A stretch of 64,000 nt of DNA from Anaerolineae bacterium (GCA_022824365.1 JAJEAA010000034.1:45650-109649), one strand, 5' to 3'. Positions 36,965 to 46,487 are shown, numbered from the stretch's first letter. Program-made: numbers and translations. Notes: generated by a model not told the origin, from the sequence alone.

Positions 36965-37085
36965 TCGCGCGGATCTGCTATATAAATTGCAGAAATCAGA
37001 TAAAGTTTTGCATGATTGCATTTGTGCCCTCCCCTGAAAATAGATGCTTCCGCAGCGCGGTAGCAGCCGGTCTTGGAGGACTTGA

Positions 37086-38048
37086 GTGGCTGCTGAGATA
37101 GCAGCTGGGACAGAGCGCCGGAAGCGAAAGCCTGGCGCCTTCGCCCAGTTCAAGCTGGCTTTCACCGGTTTGCGCCGGGAAGAGACCATCGCGGGTTACC
37201 TTTTCCTGCTGCCAAACTTGGTCGGCTTCATCGTATTCATGCTTTTCCCGATCTTCTTCGCCTTCTACATCATGCTCACCGATTGGAGCCTGGCGAAAGC
37301 GCCCGAATTCGTCGGCTTAAAGAACTTCGAAACGATGGTCAATGACCGGCTCTTTTGGAAATCGCTGGGCAATAGCTTCTATTACACCTTCGTCGCCGTG
37401 CCGACCGGCATCTTCATCGCCTTCTGGCTGGCGCTGGCGCTCAATCGCAAGATGCGCGGGATCATCTTCTTCCGCACGATTTATTTCCTGCCGCAGATCA
37501 CGCTGACCGTCGCCGCCGCCACCATCTGGCGCTGGATCTACCAGCCGGAAATCGGCATGATCAACCACATTCTGGAGATATTCGGCATCGACGGGCCCAA
37601 ATGGATTCACGATACAAAATGGGCTATGCCGAGCGTCATCATCATGAGCAACTGGCAGGGCATCGGCTTCGCCATGCTTATTTTGCTGGCGGGCTTGCAA
37701 GGCATTCCGGAAGAGTACTATGAAGCCGCTTCCATTGATGGCGCCAGCGGCTGGCAGCGCATGCGCTTTGTGACCCTGCCGATGCTCTCGCCGGCGATTT
37801 TCTTTGTGGTCGTCACCTCGCTGATTGGAGCCTTCCAATCTTTCGATCAATTCTATGTGTTGACCGAGGGTGGACCAGCCCACGCGACCACGCCGCTCAC
37901 CTTGTACATATTCCAGAATGCCTTTAGCTTTTTCAAAATGGGTTATGGCGCGGCGCTGGCGGCAGTGTTATTTGTGATCATCCTCATCATCACCATCATT
38001 CAATGGCATTTGGCGAAGCGCTGGGTGTTTGGATTTGAGGAAGATTAA
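37086..38048 (+). CDS. Sugar ABC transporter permease (MalF/UgpA type), importer 1
   Basis: 320 residues from a GTG start with GGAGG upstream. Six hydrophobic segments and the EAA loop YEAASIDGASGWQRMRFVTLP that contacts the ATPase. Forms a heterodimeric channel with the next permease. Gene order permease-permease-binding protein (37086-40357), under an operator-bearing promoter, makes it a sugar importer unit. No ATPase gene is present in the window, so the pair must use a shared MalK/MsmK-like ATPase coded elsewhere. The substrate is likely an oligosaccharide handled by the nearby fucosidases (inference). Confidence 0.88.
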   Translation: MAAEIAAGTERRKRKPGAFAQFKLAFTGLRREETIAGYLFLLPNLVGFIVFMLFPIFFAFYIMLTDWSLAKAPEFVGLKNFETMVNDRLFWKSLGNSFYYTFVAVPTGIFIAFWLALALNRKMRGIIFFRTIYFLPQITLTVAAATIWRWIYQPEIGMINHILEIFGIDGPKWIHDTKWAMPSVIIMSNWQGIGFAMLILLAGLQGIPEEYYEAASIDGASGWQRMRFVTLPMLSPAIFFVVVTSLIGAFQSFDQFYVLTEGGPAHATTPLTLYIFQNAFSFFKMGYGAALAAVLFVIILIITIIQWHLAKRWVFGFEED

Positions 38049-38075
38049 TAAGGGCGGCGGAACAGGATAAAAGCG

Positions 38076-38954
38076 ATGGCTACCGCGAGCGCGAGAAAAG
38101 GCAGCCTCTTCGGCCAGAAGCAGACCAAGATTCTGACGGACCTGGTCCTTTACGTGGTCTTGTCGGTCGTGGGCATCATCTTCATCCTGCCCTTCGCCTG
38201 GATGGTCGCCAATTCGTTTAAGGATATCCGCGGCATATACACCTACCCGCCCACATTCATCCCCGAAGTTTGGCAACCAGAGAATTATGTCGAAGCCTGG
38301 ACGATGACGTATTTTGATCTCGGCTTCCTCAACAGCGCCATTGTGGCGGCGGCGGTGGTGCTGGGGCAATTATTCACTGCCAGCCTGGCTGGTTACGCTT
38401 TCGCGCGGCTGCGCTTCCCCGGACGGGACAAGATCTTCCTGCTCTACATCTCGCTGATGATGCTGCCCTTCATAGTTTTGATGATCCCACTCTATGTGCA
38501 GATGCGCGCCTTCGGCTGGGTCAGCACATTGCAGGCGGTGATCGTGCCTTTCTTGTTCACGCCTTGGGGCACCTTCATGATGCGCCAATTCATGGTCACG
38601 ATTCCGCGCGAATTGGAGGACGCCGCGCGCATCGACGGCTGTGGTTTCTTCCGCACCTATTGGCTCATCATCCTGCCCTTGACCAAGCCGGCGCTGGCCA
38701 CGCTGGCCATCTTCACCTTCGTCAATACATGGAATATGTTCCTGTGGCCCCTGATTATTCTGGGCAAGCCCAAGGTCAAGACTTTGCCGCTGATACTCGC
38801 GTCCTTACAGAATCAGTCCGGCATGAGGACGCCATGGCATCTCATCATGGCGGCGGCCACATTTGTTGTCATCCCCGTGCTCATGGCTTTTGTATTGGGG
38901 CAAAAGTATTATGTCCGCGGCATTGTCACCAGCGGCATCAAAGGAGGTGGCTAG
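38076..38954 (+). CDS. Sugar ABC transporter permease (MalG type), importer 1
   Basis: 292 residues. Six hydrophobic segments, and the EAA loop LEDAARIDGCGFFRTYWLII, characteristic of the MalG/CUT1 group. It starts 27 bases after the stop of the first permease. It ends with GGG, and the next gene follows after 56 bases. Confidence 0.88.
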   Translation: MATASARKGSLFGQKQTKILTDLVLYVVLSVVGIIFILPFAWMVANSFKDIRGIYTYPPTFIPEVWQPENYVEAWTMTYFDLGFLNSAIVAAAVVLGQLFTASLAGYAFARLRFPGRDKIFLLYISLMMLPFIVLMIPLYVQMRAFGWVSTLQAVIVPFLFTPWGTFMMRQFMVTIPRELEDAARIDGCGFFRTYWLIILPLTKPALATLAIFTFVNTWNMFLWPLIILGKPKVKTLPLILASLQNQSGMRTPWHLIMAAATFVVIPVLMAFVLGQKYYVRGIVTSGIKGGG

Positions 38955-39010
38955 CGAACGACCCTATGCTTCGCTTCGGAATTAGTTGCCAAGTGTGAAA
39001 GGACAATCAG

Positions 39011-40357
39011 ATGATTCGCAAAATCGCATTTCTATTGACCATCCTGGCGCTGCTCAGCCTGAGTTTCATGGCTTCGGCGCAGGACATGACCGACTGGACC
39101 TGCGGCACCGTCGATGGTGACATGGCGGGTGCCATCACCATCACCGGTTGGGAAGGTCCTGGCGAGGTTGACAAGTTCTTGCTGGCTTTCGACGAATTCT
39201 TCGGGGAATACTATCCCAACGTCGAACAAATCCTCAATACGGGCGTAAACTGGGGCGATTATTGGACGACCCTGCCGGCGCAGTTGGCTGGCGGCGCCGA
39301 GATCGATATGGCCTGGATGCACGATACCCGCAACGATACTTTCGCCGCCAACGGCTGGGCGCTGAACCTCGACAGTTACCTGGAATCCTGCCCCATCCCC
39401 GGCTGGCCCGATAAGTTCGTCGCTTCCCAAGTCGACGCTTTCAACTACCAGGGCAGCCAGTACGCGATTCCTTATGACTTGGCGCCGGGCGGGCTCTATA
39501 TCAATCTCGATCTCTTTGAAGCGGCCGGCTTGGAGCCGCCGGGCGAGCATACGAGCTTCGAAGAGTTTACCGAATTGGCGATCGCCCTCACGCAGGATAC
39601 CGACGATGATGGCGATACCGATATCTGGGGCATCAGCAATCTGGTCAGCGTCGGCCGCGGCGCTGGCGGGGCGTATTGGATCATCAAGAGCTTCGGTGGC
39701 GACCTGTTCAACGAAGAGATCACCTCATCGGTGATGAATTCGCCCGAAACCACCGCCGCCCTGCAATGGATGGCCGACCTGCTCTGGGATTCGGGCGCGC
39801 ACCCGACGGCTGAAAGCATCGCCGCTTCCGGTTTCACGACCGAATTCCTCTTCGCCAACGGCAACGTTGCTATGCACTACGCGCTCAACGACGCCGCTTC
39901 TCGCATGTGGGAGTTGGCCGGCGACAGCTTCAATTGGACGGTCGTGCCGACGCCGACCGGTCCGGCCGGACGTTACAACTTCATCGGCGGCTCGGCTTTC
40001 TCGATCCCGACTTCAGCCGCGCATCCGGACCTGTCGTATGAGCTGATTCGCTTCACGCTGGCGAACCCGGATCACCTCTGCCGCACCGCCGCCATGGGCG
40101 CGGCACTAGTCAGCCAGTCCGAGTTCCATGACTGCGCCGCACCCGATGACGCCCCCTACGCCGATGCCTATCATGAGGTCTTCTCGGTCATCGGCGCGCG
40201 CGATGGCGTCCACCCGCCCTACCATTCGCAATACCTGGAATGGGAGTCCTCCGTTTGGGTGGCCAATATGGATCTGCTCTGGACGGGCGAGGAACGTGAT
40301 GCCGCGGTCGTGGTGCAACGCGCGCACGACCAAACTAACGAGCTTTTGGGCGGCTAG
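39011..40357 (+). CDS. Sugar ABC transporter substrate-binding protein, importer 1
   Basis: 448 residues. Sec signal peptide MIRKIAFLLTILALLSLSFM with cleavage likely after ASA, ahead of QDMTDW. No lipobox cysteine is seen there, unlike many binding proteins, though a cysteine lies at TDWTCGTVDG. The fold is the CUT1 extracellular solute-binding type: ITGWEGPGEVDKFLLAFDEF, AGGAEIDMAWMHD and LAPGGLYINLDLFEAAGLEPP. Acidic and aromatic residues are abundant, as expected for an oligosaccharide pocket. Third gene of the importer 1 operon. Confidence 0.88.
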   Translation: MIRKIAFLLTILALLSLSFMASAQDMTDWTCGTVDGDMAGAITITGWEGPGEVDKFLLAFDEFFGEYYPNVEQILNTGVNWGDYWTTLPAQLAGGAEIDMAWMHDTRNDTFAANGWALNLDSYLESCPIPGWPDKFVASQVDAFNYQGSQYAIPYDLAPGGLYINLDLFEAAGLEPPGEHTSFEEFTELAIALTQDTDDDGDTDIWGISNLVSVGRGAGGAYWIIKSFGGDLFNEEITSSVMNSPETTAALQWMADLLWDSGAHPTAESIAASGFTTEFLFANGNVAMHYALNDAASRMWELAGDSFNWTVVPTPTGPAGRYNFIGGSAFSIPTSAAHPDLSYELIRFTLANPDHLCRTAAMGAALVSQSEFHDCAAPDDAPYADAYHEVFSVIGARDGVHPPYHSQYLEWESSVWVANMDLLWTGEERDAAVVVQRAHDQTNELLGG

Positions 40358-40564
40358 TTACTAGCGCTCAAGCAGCATAGAAAGATTCAACGTGCAGGCG
40401 GGTCCCCGGACTCGTCTGTATGTTTTTTCCAGCGAAACTGAGCAGTGGCGGGCTAGTGGCTGGTGGCTTGTCCGTTTACTTCGTTGGACATGTCTGCGGC
40501 GACCCAGTGGCTCGCCCCTACATTGTCATTTTTTGCGGGTTTGGAATGGAATTGAAACGGTGGT
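40358..40564. other. Convergent intergenic region with a palindromic-repeat half-copy
   Basis: It separates importer 1 from the 3' end of the opposing catabolic operon. GGCTCGCCCCTACATTGTC (40509-40527) is half of the GGGGCGA-family repeat. No terminator with a T-tract was seen. Confidence 0.5.
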
Positions 40565-41362
40565 TTACGCTCCCAGCAGCAAGCTCCGCGCAAAAGCCAG
40601 GTCCTTCACGATCAACTCGTCCACCCGCTCCTCATCCGTATATTCGGCCGAGAAACAGATCGGACCACTGTAGCCGATCGCTTTCAGTTTGGCGATGACG
40701 CGGGACCAGGATGCCCGCCCTTGCGCGCCCGCTGTCCAGTAGATGCTCCACTCGGCGACTTCCGCTTCCGGTCCGCTGATCCGCCGCCAGTAGCCGTTCT
40801 TCAGGTTAACCACGCAAAGATAAGGCGCCACGATATCGAGGGCGGCATCGCTATCCATGCCTTCAAGCGAATTATGCGCCGGATCCCAGACCAAGGCGAT
40901 ATAGCGCGGATCGTAATCTTTGAGCAGATTATGGGCGCCCATTTCGTTCACGGGCACAAAACGGCGCGAGTGATTCTGTATGCCGATCTGAATGCCGTAT
41001 CGCTCACAGAAGGGCAGGGCAGCGTCCAATTGGCGGCGGGCGGCGGCTTCAGCGGTCCAGTAGTCGGCCTCGCCTTGCCAGAACATGACGCGATTCATTT
41101 TCGTGCCGGCGGCGGCGCAAGCGCTGTACAAGCGTTCATCATCGAGGGCGATGTCGGCAGTCACATTGAGGACGCGAATACCTTCGTCCGCCAGGAGCTT
41201 AACGGCGGCGGGCAATGCCCTTTCGATTTCGGCCGGCTCAACTTGAAAGCCGGGGCGCACGGGCAATTCGATCAGGTCGAAGCCCAGCGACTTGACGCGT
41301 CGCGCCAGTTGCGGCAGGCTCAGCGTCTTCCAGGGTTTGACGAACAGCGCCAATTCATTCAT
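40565..41362 (-). CDS. Sugar phosphate isomerase/epimerase-like TIM-barrel protein
   Basis: 265 residues from the ATG at 41362, which has GGAG upstream (an ATG four codons earlier exists). It belongs to the xylose-isomerase-like TIM-barrel superfamily (AP endonuclease 2 type). Signs are HSRRFVPVNEMGAHNLLKDY, LVWDPAHNSLEG (metal ligands) and CFSAEYTDEERVDEL near the end. The reaction is unknown: isomerisation, epimerisation or keto-sugar dehydration are all possible. Last gene of the five-gene minus-strand operon starting at 45189. Confidence 0.8.
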   Translation of the reverse strand: MNELALFVKPWKTLSLPQLARRVKSLGFDLIELPVRPGFQVEPAEIERALPAAVKLLADEGIRVLNVTADIALDDERLYSACAAAGTKMNRVMFWQGEADYWTAEAAARRQLDAALPFCERYGIQIGIQNHSRRFVPVNEMGAHNLLKDYDPRYIALVWDPAHNSLEGMDSDAALDIVAPYLCVVNLKNGYWRRISGPEAEVAEWSIYWTAGAQGRASWSRVIAKLKAIGYSGPICFSAEYTDEERVDELIVKDLAFARSLLLGA

Positions 41363-41378
41363 GGCTGGCTCCACTTCC

Positions 41379-42101
41379 TTAGCTCTTGGTGGGCATCATG
41401 GAGATGAGATCGATGTTGACGCGCGGCGGCAAGCTGGCGAGGAAGACGACAGTCGCGGCGATGTCCTCGGGTTGAATCATTTTCATCTTCGCTTCCTGGC
41501 TGAATTTGACCGGCCGGCGGTCGATTATCGGCGTGTTTCCCGCGCCCGGGTTGAAGAGGCAGGCGCGGACGCCGAAGGGATTGCCCTCTTCATTGGTGAC
41601 GGTGTTAAGGGCTTCCATGCCGATCTTCGATGTGCTGTAGCCAACGCCGGCCAACAAGCTCGGGAACATGCCGGCGCGAGATGCGATATTGACGATCAAG
41701 CCATCGCCGCGCGCTTTCATCTCCGGCAATACCGCTTTGGTGAAGACAAAGGCGCTCGACAAGTTGACTTCGAGCAACTGGCGCCATTGCTCAGCCGTGG
41801 TATCGGTTATCGAGCGCTCGGTGATATTTGTGCCGGCGTTGTTCACCAGGACATCAACAGGGCCGAAGGCCGCCCGCGCCTTTTCCAGGGCGGCGTAAAT
41901 TTGCGCGTCATCGCTGACATCGGCCGGGCAGACCAGCGTCTTGCCGCCTCGCGCTTCCGCCGCGACTGCTTCCAGCGCATCCTTGGTCCGCGCGACCAGG
42001 CTAAGGTTCGCGCCTGCCTCAGCGCAGGCAATAGCGATCGCCTCGCCGAAGCCGCTGCTCGCGCCGGTCACGATGATTGTCTTGCCGGAGAGGTCTCCCA
42101 T
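41379..42101 (-). CDS. Classical SDR oxidoreductase
   Basis: 240 residues. NAD(P)-binding TGASSGFGEAIAI at the N terminus, NNAGTN, and catalytic YSTSKIGMEAL with Tyr-x3-Lys preceded by a serine (NIASRAG). In oxidative fucose breakdown, one SDR oxidises L-fucose to the lactone and another oxidises 2-keto-3-deoxy-L-fuconate; this gene is a candidate for one of these. Substrate is an inference from context. Confidence 0.85.
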   Translation of the reverse strand: MGDLSGKTIIVTGASSGFGEAIAIACAEAGANLSLVARTKDALEAVAAEARGGKTLVCPADVSDDAQIYAALEKARAAFGPVDVLVNNAGTNITERSITDTTAEQWRQLLEVNLSSAFVFTKAVLPEMKARGDGLIVNIASRAGMFPSLLAGVGYSTSKIGMEALNTVTNEEGNPFGVRACLFNPGAGNTPIIDRRPVKFSQEAKMKMIQPEDIAATVVFLASLPPRVNIDLISMMPTKS

Positions 42102-42119
42102 TTTTAGCTCCTCAATTTA

Positions 42120-43136
42120 TCATGCCATCGTATCAAGCATATCAAGCGTGACTTCATGTCGCAGCCTGCCCTCGCGCAGGAAGCTTGCCACTTCATCGGT
42201 CACGATTTGCCCTTGGCGCAGGCGCGTCTCCGGCGTATGCGAGGCGACATGCGGCGTGAGGATGACGTTGTCCAAGCCGCGAAAGGGGCTGTCATCGGGC
42301 AGCGGCTCACGCTCGAAGACATCCAGCGCCGCGCGTATCCGACCCGATTGCAGTTCGGCCAGCAGCGCCGCCTCGTCGATAAGATGCGTCCGCGCGGTGT
42401 TGATGAAAATCGCGCCGTCTTGCAGCCAACGCAGTTGCTCAGCGCCGATCATGCGGTAGGTTTCAGCCGTCGATGGCGCTTGCAATGTGACGATCGGGCA
42501 GCCCCGCATTAATGGCTCCAGCGCCATTTTTCGCGCGCCGAGTTGGGTCGCGGCCGCCGCGCTCATATAGGGATCGTAGAGCCAAAGTTCGGCTTCCATG
42601 GCCTTCAGTCGCTTCATGACTGCTCGTCCGGTATGACCAGCGCCGATGACGCCGATGCGTTTGCCCGCTATTTCATTGCCGAGAGCTATCGACTTCGCCG
42701 CGGCCCAGCCACGCTCGTGGAAAATGCGGTCGATCTTATGAAATTGCCGCAGGCAGAGCATGATGAGGAGCAGGGTCGTCTCGGCGACGCCCGTTGCCAT
42801 GGCGGCAGCGGCATGTGCGACGCGTCGACCGTCGGTGAAGACAGGCGGCGGCAGCATCCGCTTTATTGTGCCAGCCGTATGGGCGATGAGCCGGAGGCGA
42901 TCGGCGGCCGCCAGCACCTCCGCGTTGAAGAGGGGTGTGCCCCAGCCAGTGATCACGATGTCCTGCCCAGGGACCAGCTTCGCCAGATCGCTTGATGTGA
43001 GAAGGTCTTCGCGGTTTTGGCGCGTTATTCTGCCCAGCGACTGAAGTTGCTTGTCTGTCTCGGCATTGAAAAGGAGCTTATACAAGCTCGGACGAATCGC
43101 GACCAGTATTCCTGTCGTTTGGCTCTCTATTTCCAT
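42120..43136 (-). CDS. D-isomer-specific 2-hydroxyacid dehydrogenase family protein
   Basis: 338 residues. Dinucleotide-binding motif GVIGAGHTGRAVMKRLKAME followed at the usual distance by an acidic residue (LYDPY). Catalytic residues appear as an Arg in NTARTHLIDEAAL, the Glu in FEREPLPDDSPF and the His in LTPHVASHTPE. Oxidises or reduces a 2-hydroxy/2-keto acid with NAD(H). It lies three bases from the Gfo/Idh/MocA gene and 18 bases before the SDR, so it is in the same operon. Confidence 0.88.
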   Translation of the reverse strand: MEIESQTTGILVAIRPSLYKLLFNAETDKQLQSLGRITRQNREDLLTSSDLAKLVPGQDIVITGWGTPLFNAEVLAAADRLRLIAHTAGTIKRMLPPPVFTDGRRVAHAAAAMATGVAETTLLLIMLCLRQFHKIDRIFHERGWAAAKSIALGNEIAGKRIGVIGAGHTGRAVMKRLKAMEAELWLYDPYMSAAAATQLGARKMALEPLMRGCPIVTLQAPSTAETYRMIGAEQLRWLQDGAIFINTARTHLIDEAALLAELQSGRIRAALDVFEREPLPDDSPFRGLDNVILTPHVASHTPETRLRQGQIVTDEVASFLREGRLRHEVTLDMLDTMA

Positions 43137-43139
43137 AGC

Positions 43140-44162
43140 TTAGAGAGCGTCTCGAAGTTTTTTGACCAATTGCGCTTCCGGCTCGTAGGGCAACTCGATG
43201 ACCTGATGATTCAGCGCGCTGGCGTAAAGCGCCAGTATCACATTGAAATCGACCAGGGCGCGGTCCAGATTCAGCGGGTGGACAGCGCTGTCATCTTCCA
43301 GCCAGTCGAACATCGCTTCGCACATCGCCGCCTGCCCCAAGACATCCTCCGCCGGATACTCGTGTTCGCCGCTCTCGTATACGCCTTTGATGAATGTCTC
43401 CCAGCCCCACATGGTCCAGTGCAGGTATCCGCTCATGCCATATACGGCGATGCGTTTGTGTTGATAGATGGCGTCGCCGCGTGGCACGCGAGGCGCGTTT
43501 TCCCCGCAGCGCAGGGTCGCTTGCACGCCATTTTCGTATTCAACCGCCGCCAGGCTTTGATCGGGCGCGTAATGCTCTTTGATGTTTGGCTGCAATCCGT
43601 TCGCGCCGGCGACTTGCCCGAAGACAGTCGTAGGCCTGGCCGGGTTGAAGGCGCCAATCGCCTGCAGCGAATGGGTGCCCTGATAGGCCAAGTTCATGCC
43701 GGAACTCGCTTCAATGAAGCGGATATCTCCGATGGCGCCATCGGCTGCCAGCTTCTGCAAGCGTTGCCGGCAGGGGTGAAATTGCAACTGATGATTGATG
43801 GCGACCTTGATCTTCGGCTTGCTCGCGACGAAATCTCGCAGCGCCACGTAGTCCTCGCCTTGAATCGCCAGCGGTTTTTCCACAATCGCCAGGGCTACGC
43901 CGGCCGCCTCAGCTGCTTCGAGGATTTCCAGCCGGATATTAGGCGGTGTGCTGACCTGAACCAGTTCGGGCTTTTCTTTCTCGAACATCTCGCGGTAATC
44001 GGTATAGCGCGCGCTCACATCAAACTTGTCGCCGAACTCGTCCAGCGGTTCTTGCCGTATATCGCAGACCGCCACCACGCGGCCGCGTTTGACATGCTGG
44101 TAGGCATCCGCGTGCCCATGCGCCCGTCCGCCGCCGACGCCGATGATGACCGATTTATACAT
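43140..44162 (-). CDS. Gfo/Idh/MocA-family oxidoreductase
   Basis: 340 residues. An N-terminal Rossmann motif IIGVGGGRAHGHADAY, and the family EKP motif in AIVEKPLAIQGED, where the lysine is catalytic. C-terminal domain with KVAINHQLQFHP. Such enzymes oxidise sugars and inositols at a ring carbon. Its start codon overlaps the end of the alcohol dehydrogenase gene (ATGTATAA), showing tight translational coupling. Confidence 0.88.
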   Translation of the reverse strand: MYKSVIIGVGGGRAHGHADAYQHVKRGRVVAVCDIRQEPLDEFGDKFDVSARYTDYREMFEKEKPELVQVSTPPNIRLEILEAAEAAGVALAIVEKPLAIQGEDYVALRDFVASKPKIKVAINHQLQFHPCRQRLQKLAADGAIGDIRFIEASSGMNLAYQGTHSLQAIGAFNPARPTTVFGQVAGANGLQPNIKEHYAPDQSLAAVEYENGVQATLRCGENAPRVPRGDAIYQHKRIAVYGMSGYLHWTMWGWETFIKGVYESGEHEYPAEDVLGQAAMCEAMFDWLEDDSAVHPLNLDRALVDFNVILALYASALNHQVIELPYEPEAQLVKKLRDAL

Positions 44163-45189
44163 CGCTTCCCTCCCAAGGCTGTAAAATCACTTTGCCACAT
44201 TGCCCGGACAGCTGAGTCTCCCAGGCGCTCTGAATATCATCAATCAAAAATCGGTGCGTGATCAGCTTGTCCAATTGCCCGCCGATGTCGGCGATCATCT
44301 CCAACATGCGCGGTGAATCCGCCAGGTTGAAATGCCAACTGCCCCTCAGGGTCAGGCCTTTGCGGATCATATCCGGGCTGATGCGCAGCGGGGTGTCGTC
44401 GCTGCATTCGCCGACGAAGGCGATTTGCCCTTTACGCCGCGTCGCGTCAATGCAGAGGCGATGCGCCGCGACCACGCCCGAGCAATCGACCGCCTTGTCG
44501 ACGCCGCGTTCGCCGGTTGTCAGCCGGAGAATCTGCCCCAAAGCGTCATCGGACAATGGATTGATCACCGCTTCCGCCCCCAGTTCACGCGCCAGCTCAG
44601 CGCGGTAGGCATTGGAATCGACGCCGATCACGCGCGCCCCGCGATAGCGCGCGTTGACGACGCCGCCCAAGCCGACCGGTCCCAAACCGGTGATGAGTAC
44701 GGTATCGTGCGCATCGACGCCCAGCGTCTGAAAGGCGCCGAAGGTGGGACCCAAGCCGCAGCATGCCATCGCCGCATGCTCGTAAGACATGCCAGCGGGG
44801 ATAGGCAGCAGCATCCAGTCTTGCTTGAGCAGGTATTGCGCCATCGTGCCGCGTCCCGCCTGGCTGCCGTGCAAAGCGACGTAGTCGATGCCGTCTTGGC
44901 AATGGATATAGTCGCCTCGGAGGCAGAGAGCGCATTTGCCGCAGGCATTCATGGGCATCGCCACCACGCGGTCGCCGACTTTCACGCGGCCGGGCTGGGC
45001 AACCTCGACAACTTCGCCAGCCGCTTCGTGTCCAAATACGGGGTGATTAACACCCTCGGCGAAAGCCTTGTATTCGGTGCACATCGGCGCAACCTGCACT
45101 TTGACGACGACCCAGTTGTCGCGGGCGCTCGGTCGCGTGACTGTTTCGATGCCCGCTCGCTGTTTTCCAGTGACTGAAACTTGTTTCAT
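44155..45189 (-). CDS. Zinc-binding alcohol dehydrogenase (MDR family), first gene of the catabolic operon
   Basis: 344 residues from the ATG at 45189, with CTGGAG upstream; an open extension to 45219 lacks support. Catalytic zinc ligands sit in APMCTEYKAFAEGVNHPVFG followed by HEAAGEV. The structural zinc site is CGKCALCLRGDYIHC. Rossmann motif GLGPVGLGGVVNAR and DSNAYR. Likely oxidises a sugar alcohol or sugar derivative. It leads a five-gene operon (45189 to 40565) with its own promoter and operator candidate divergent from the LacI gene. Confidence 0.88.
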   Translation of the reverse strand: MKQVSVTGKQRAGIETVTRPSARDNWVVVKVQVAPMCTEYKAFAEGVNHPVFGHEAAGEVVEVAQPGRVKVGDRVVAMPMNACGKCALCLRGDYIHCQDGIDYVALHGSQAGRGTMAQYLLKQDWMLLPIPAGMSYEHAAMACCGLGPTFGAFQTLGVDAHDTVLITGLGPVGLGGVVNARYRGARVIGVDSNAYRAELARELGAEAVINPLSDDALGQILRLTTGERGVDKAVDCSGVVAAHRLCIDATRRKGQIAFVGECSDDTPLRISPDMIRKGLTLRGSWHFNLADSPRMLEMIADIGGQLDKLITHRFLIDDIQSAWETQLSGQCGKVILQPWEGSDV

Positions 45190-45217
45190 AGACGCTCCAG
45201 CGGGCAAATGCCCAGCC

Positions 45218-45236
45218 AAGCAATCGGTTTTCTAAC
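45218..45236 (-). promoter_or_regulatory. LacI-type operator candidate, catabolic operon
   Basis: AAGCAATCGGTTTTCTAAC (+ strand) shares AATCGGTTTT with the importer 1 site. It sits 10 bases downstream of the catabolic operon's -10, where repressor binding would block transcription. Confidence 0.5.
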
Positions 45237-45246
45237 ATGACGAGGG

Positions 45247-45275
45247 ACTATAACACAGCCTGAAATACGCCGCAA
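45247..45275 (-). promoter_or_regulatory. Promoter of the catabolic operon
   Basis: On the minus strand TTGCGG (45275-45270), 17 bases, TATAGT (45252-45247). It fits the start of the operon at 45189 and is divergent from the LacI promoter at 45297-45325. Confidence 0.6.
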
Positions 45276-45296
45276 CAGGGGCTGAGCCGCATTGAT

Positions 45297-45325
45297 TTGA
45301 CGAATGCCGACCGATGGACTACACT
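45297..45325 (+). promoter_or_regulatory. Promoter of the LacI gene
   Basis: TTGACG (45297-45302), 17 bases, TACACT (45320-45325). The operator candidate begins nine bases later. Confidence 0.65.
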
Positions 45326-45331
45326 TTGATG

Positions 45332-45354
45332 AATCGGTTGCGTAACAGGTTACA
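45332..45354 (+). promoter_or_regulatory. LacI-type operator candidate, regulator gene
   Basis: Contains AATCGGTTGCGTAACAGGTT and ends TACA. The inner GTAAC-AG-GTTAC is an inverted repeat. Its position at the expected transcription start suggests that the regulator represses itself. Confidence 0.6.
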
Positions 45355-45373
45355 TAGTCGGAGACAAGCATCA

Positions 45374-46369
45374 ATGAAACGAATCACCATGCGCGATGTC
45401 GCGGAGCATGCGGGCGTCTCCAAAGCCACTGTCTCGCACGTCATCAATGAGACGCGCTTCGTTGAGGACGCGACCAAAGCCCGCGTTCGCGATGCCATCA
45501 GCGCTCTCGGCTACCGCCCCAACGTTGCGGCGCGCAGCCTCACGACTCAGCGCACGCGCATTATCGGCCTGATCGTTTCCGATGTCACCAACACCTTCTT
45601 CGGCGAGATCATGCGCGGGATCGAAGATGTCTTGATCGCCAACAACTACAGCCTGATGCTTTGCAATACCAATGAAGTGCTGGAGAGAGAAGAGTATTAC
45701 ATAGATATCCTTTTGCGCCAGGGGGTTGACGGGATCATCGCCGCCGCCACCAGCCAGAATTGGGATGCGCTCAACGAAGCGGCGAAACTCAATATCCCCA
45801 TCGTCATGCTTGACCGCACCTTCGACGATGCCAAGTCGCCTTACGTCGGCGTCAATAATCACTGCAGCGCCGCGCTCGGGACGCGGCATCTGGTGGAGCG
45901 CGGCTATCGCGAGATCGGCATACTGTCGGGCTTTCAGCGTCTCTCGACCATGCGCGAGCGTCTGGCGGGTTATGAAGAGGTATTGCGGGAGGCGAACTTG
46001 CCGATACGTCATGAATGGAGCGTCAGCAGCCCATTGACAATCGAGGATGGCAAACGCGCCATGCAGAGCTTGATGGGGCAGGCGGAGCGGCCGCGGGCGG
46101 TTTTCATCTGCAACAATCTGCTCAGCCTGGGCGCGCTAATGGGTTTGCAGGAGATGGGCTTAAAATGCCCGGCTGATGTCGCCATTGTCGGCTTTGACGA
46201 CCACCCCTGGGCGCAGGTCTCGAATCCGCCGCTGACGGTGTTGCGACAGCCGACCTTCTCCATCGGGGAGACGGCCGCTCACAAAGTGCTGAAGGCGCTC
46301 AACGACGGCGATAACGAGATCCCATCGGCGCTCTTCAATTGCCAACTTGTCGAGCGGCAATCGACTTGA
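45374..46369 (+). CDS. LacI-family transcriptional regulator, carbohydrate island
   Basis: 331 residues from the ATG at 45374; the frame is open to 45314, but that region holds the promoter and operator. The N-terminal helix-turn-helix TMRDVAEHAGVSKATVSHVI and hinge are followed by a periplasmic-binding-protein-like sensor domain (IIGLIVSDVTNTFFGEIMRG, DGIIAAATS, AIVGFDDHPWAQV). It probably senses a sugar inside the cell and releases DNA. It is placed between the catabolic operon and the fucosidase genes, and its own promoter carries the shared operator, so it is the best candidate for the regulon's repressor. Confidence 0.88.
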   Translation: MKRITMRDVAEHAGVSKATVSHVINETRFVEDATKARVRDAISALGYRPNVAARSLTTQRTRIIGLIVSDVTNTFFGEIMRGIEDVLIANNYSLMLCNTNEVLEREEYYIDILLRQGVDGIIAAATSQNWDALNEAAKLNIPIVMLDRTFDDAKSPYVGVNNHCSAALGTRHLVERGYREIGILSGFQRLSTMRERLAGYEEVLREANLPIRHEWSVSSPLTIEDGKRAMQSLMGQAERPRAVFICNNLLSLGALMGLQEMGLKCPADVAIVGFDDHPWAQVSNPPLTVLRQPTFSIGETAAHKVLKALNDGDNEIPSALFNCQLVERQST

Positions 46370-46416
46370 AGGCGCGGAACCGTTTACGCTATTTCACGGG
46401 CGCCACTATCATTTTC

Positions 46417-46440
46417 TCTAGGGGCGAGCCATCGGGTTGC
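46417..46440 (+). repeat. Palindromic repeat of the GGGGCGA family before the fucosidase genes
   Basis: CTAGGGGCGAGCC-ATC-GGGTTGCCC, an imperfect hairpin between the LacI gene and the first fucosidase gene. Confidence 0.45.
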
Positions 46441-46487
46441 CCAATTGTTGGCAAGAGCATGACTTGAGCAGAATCGGAGGAACACCG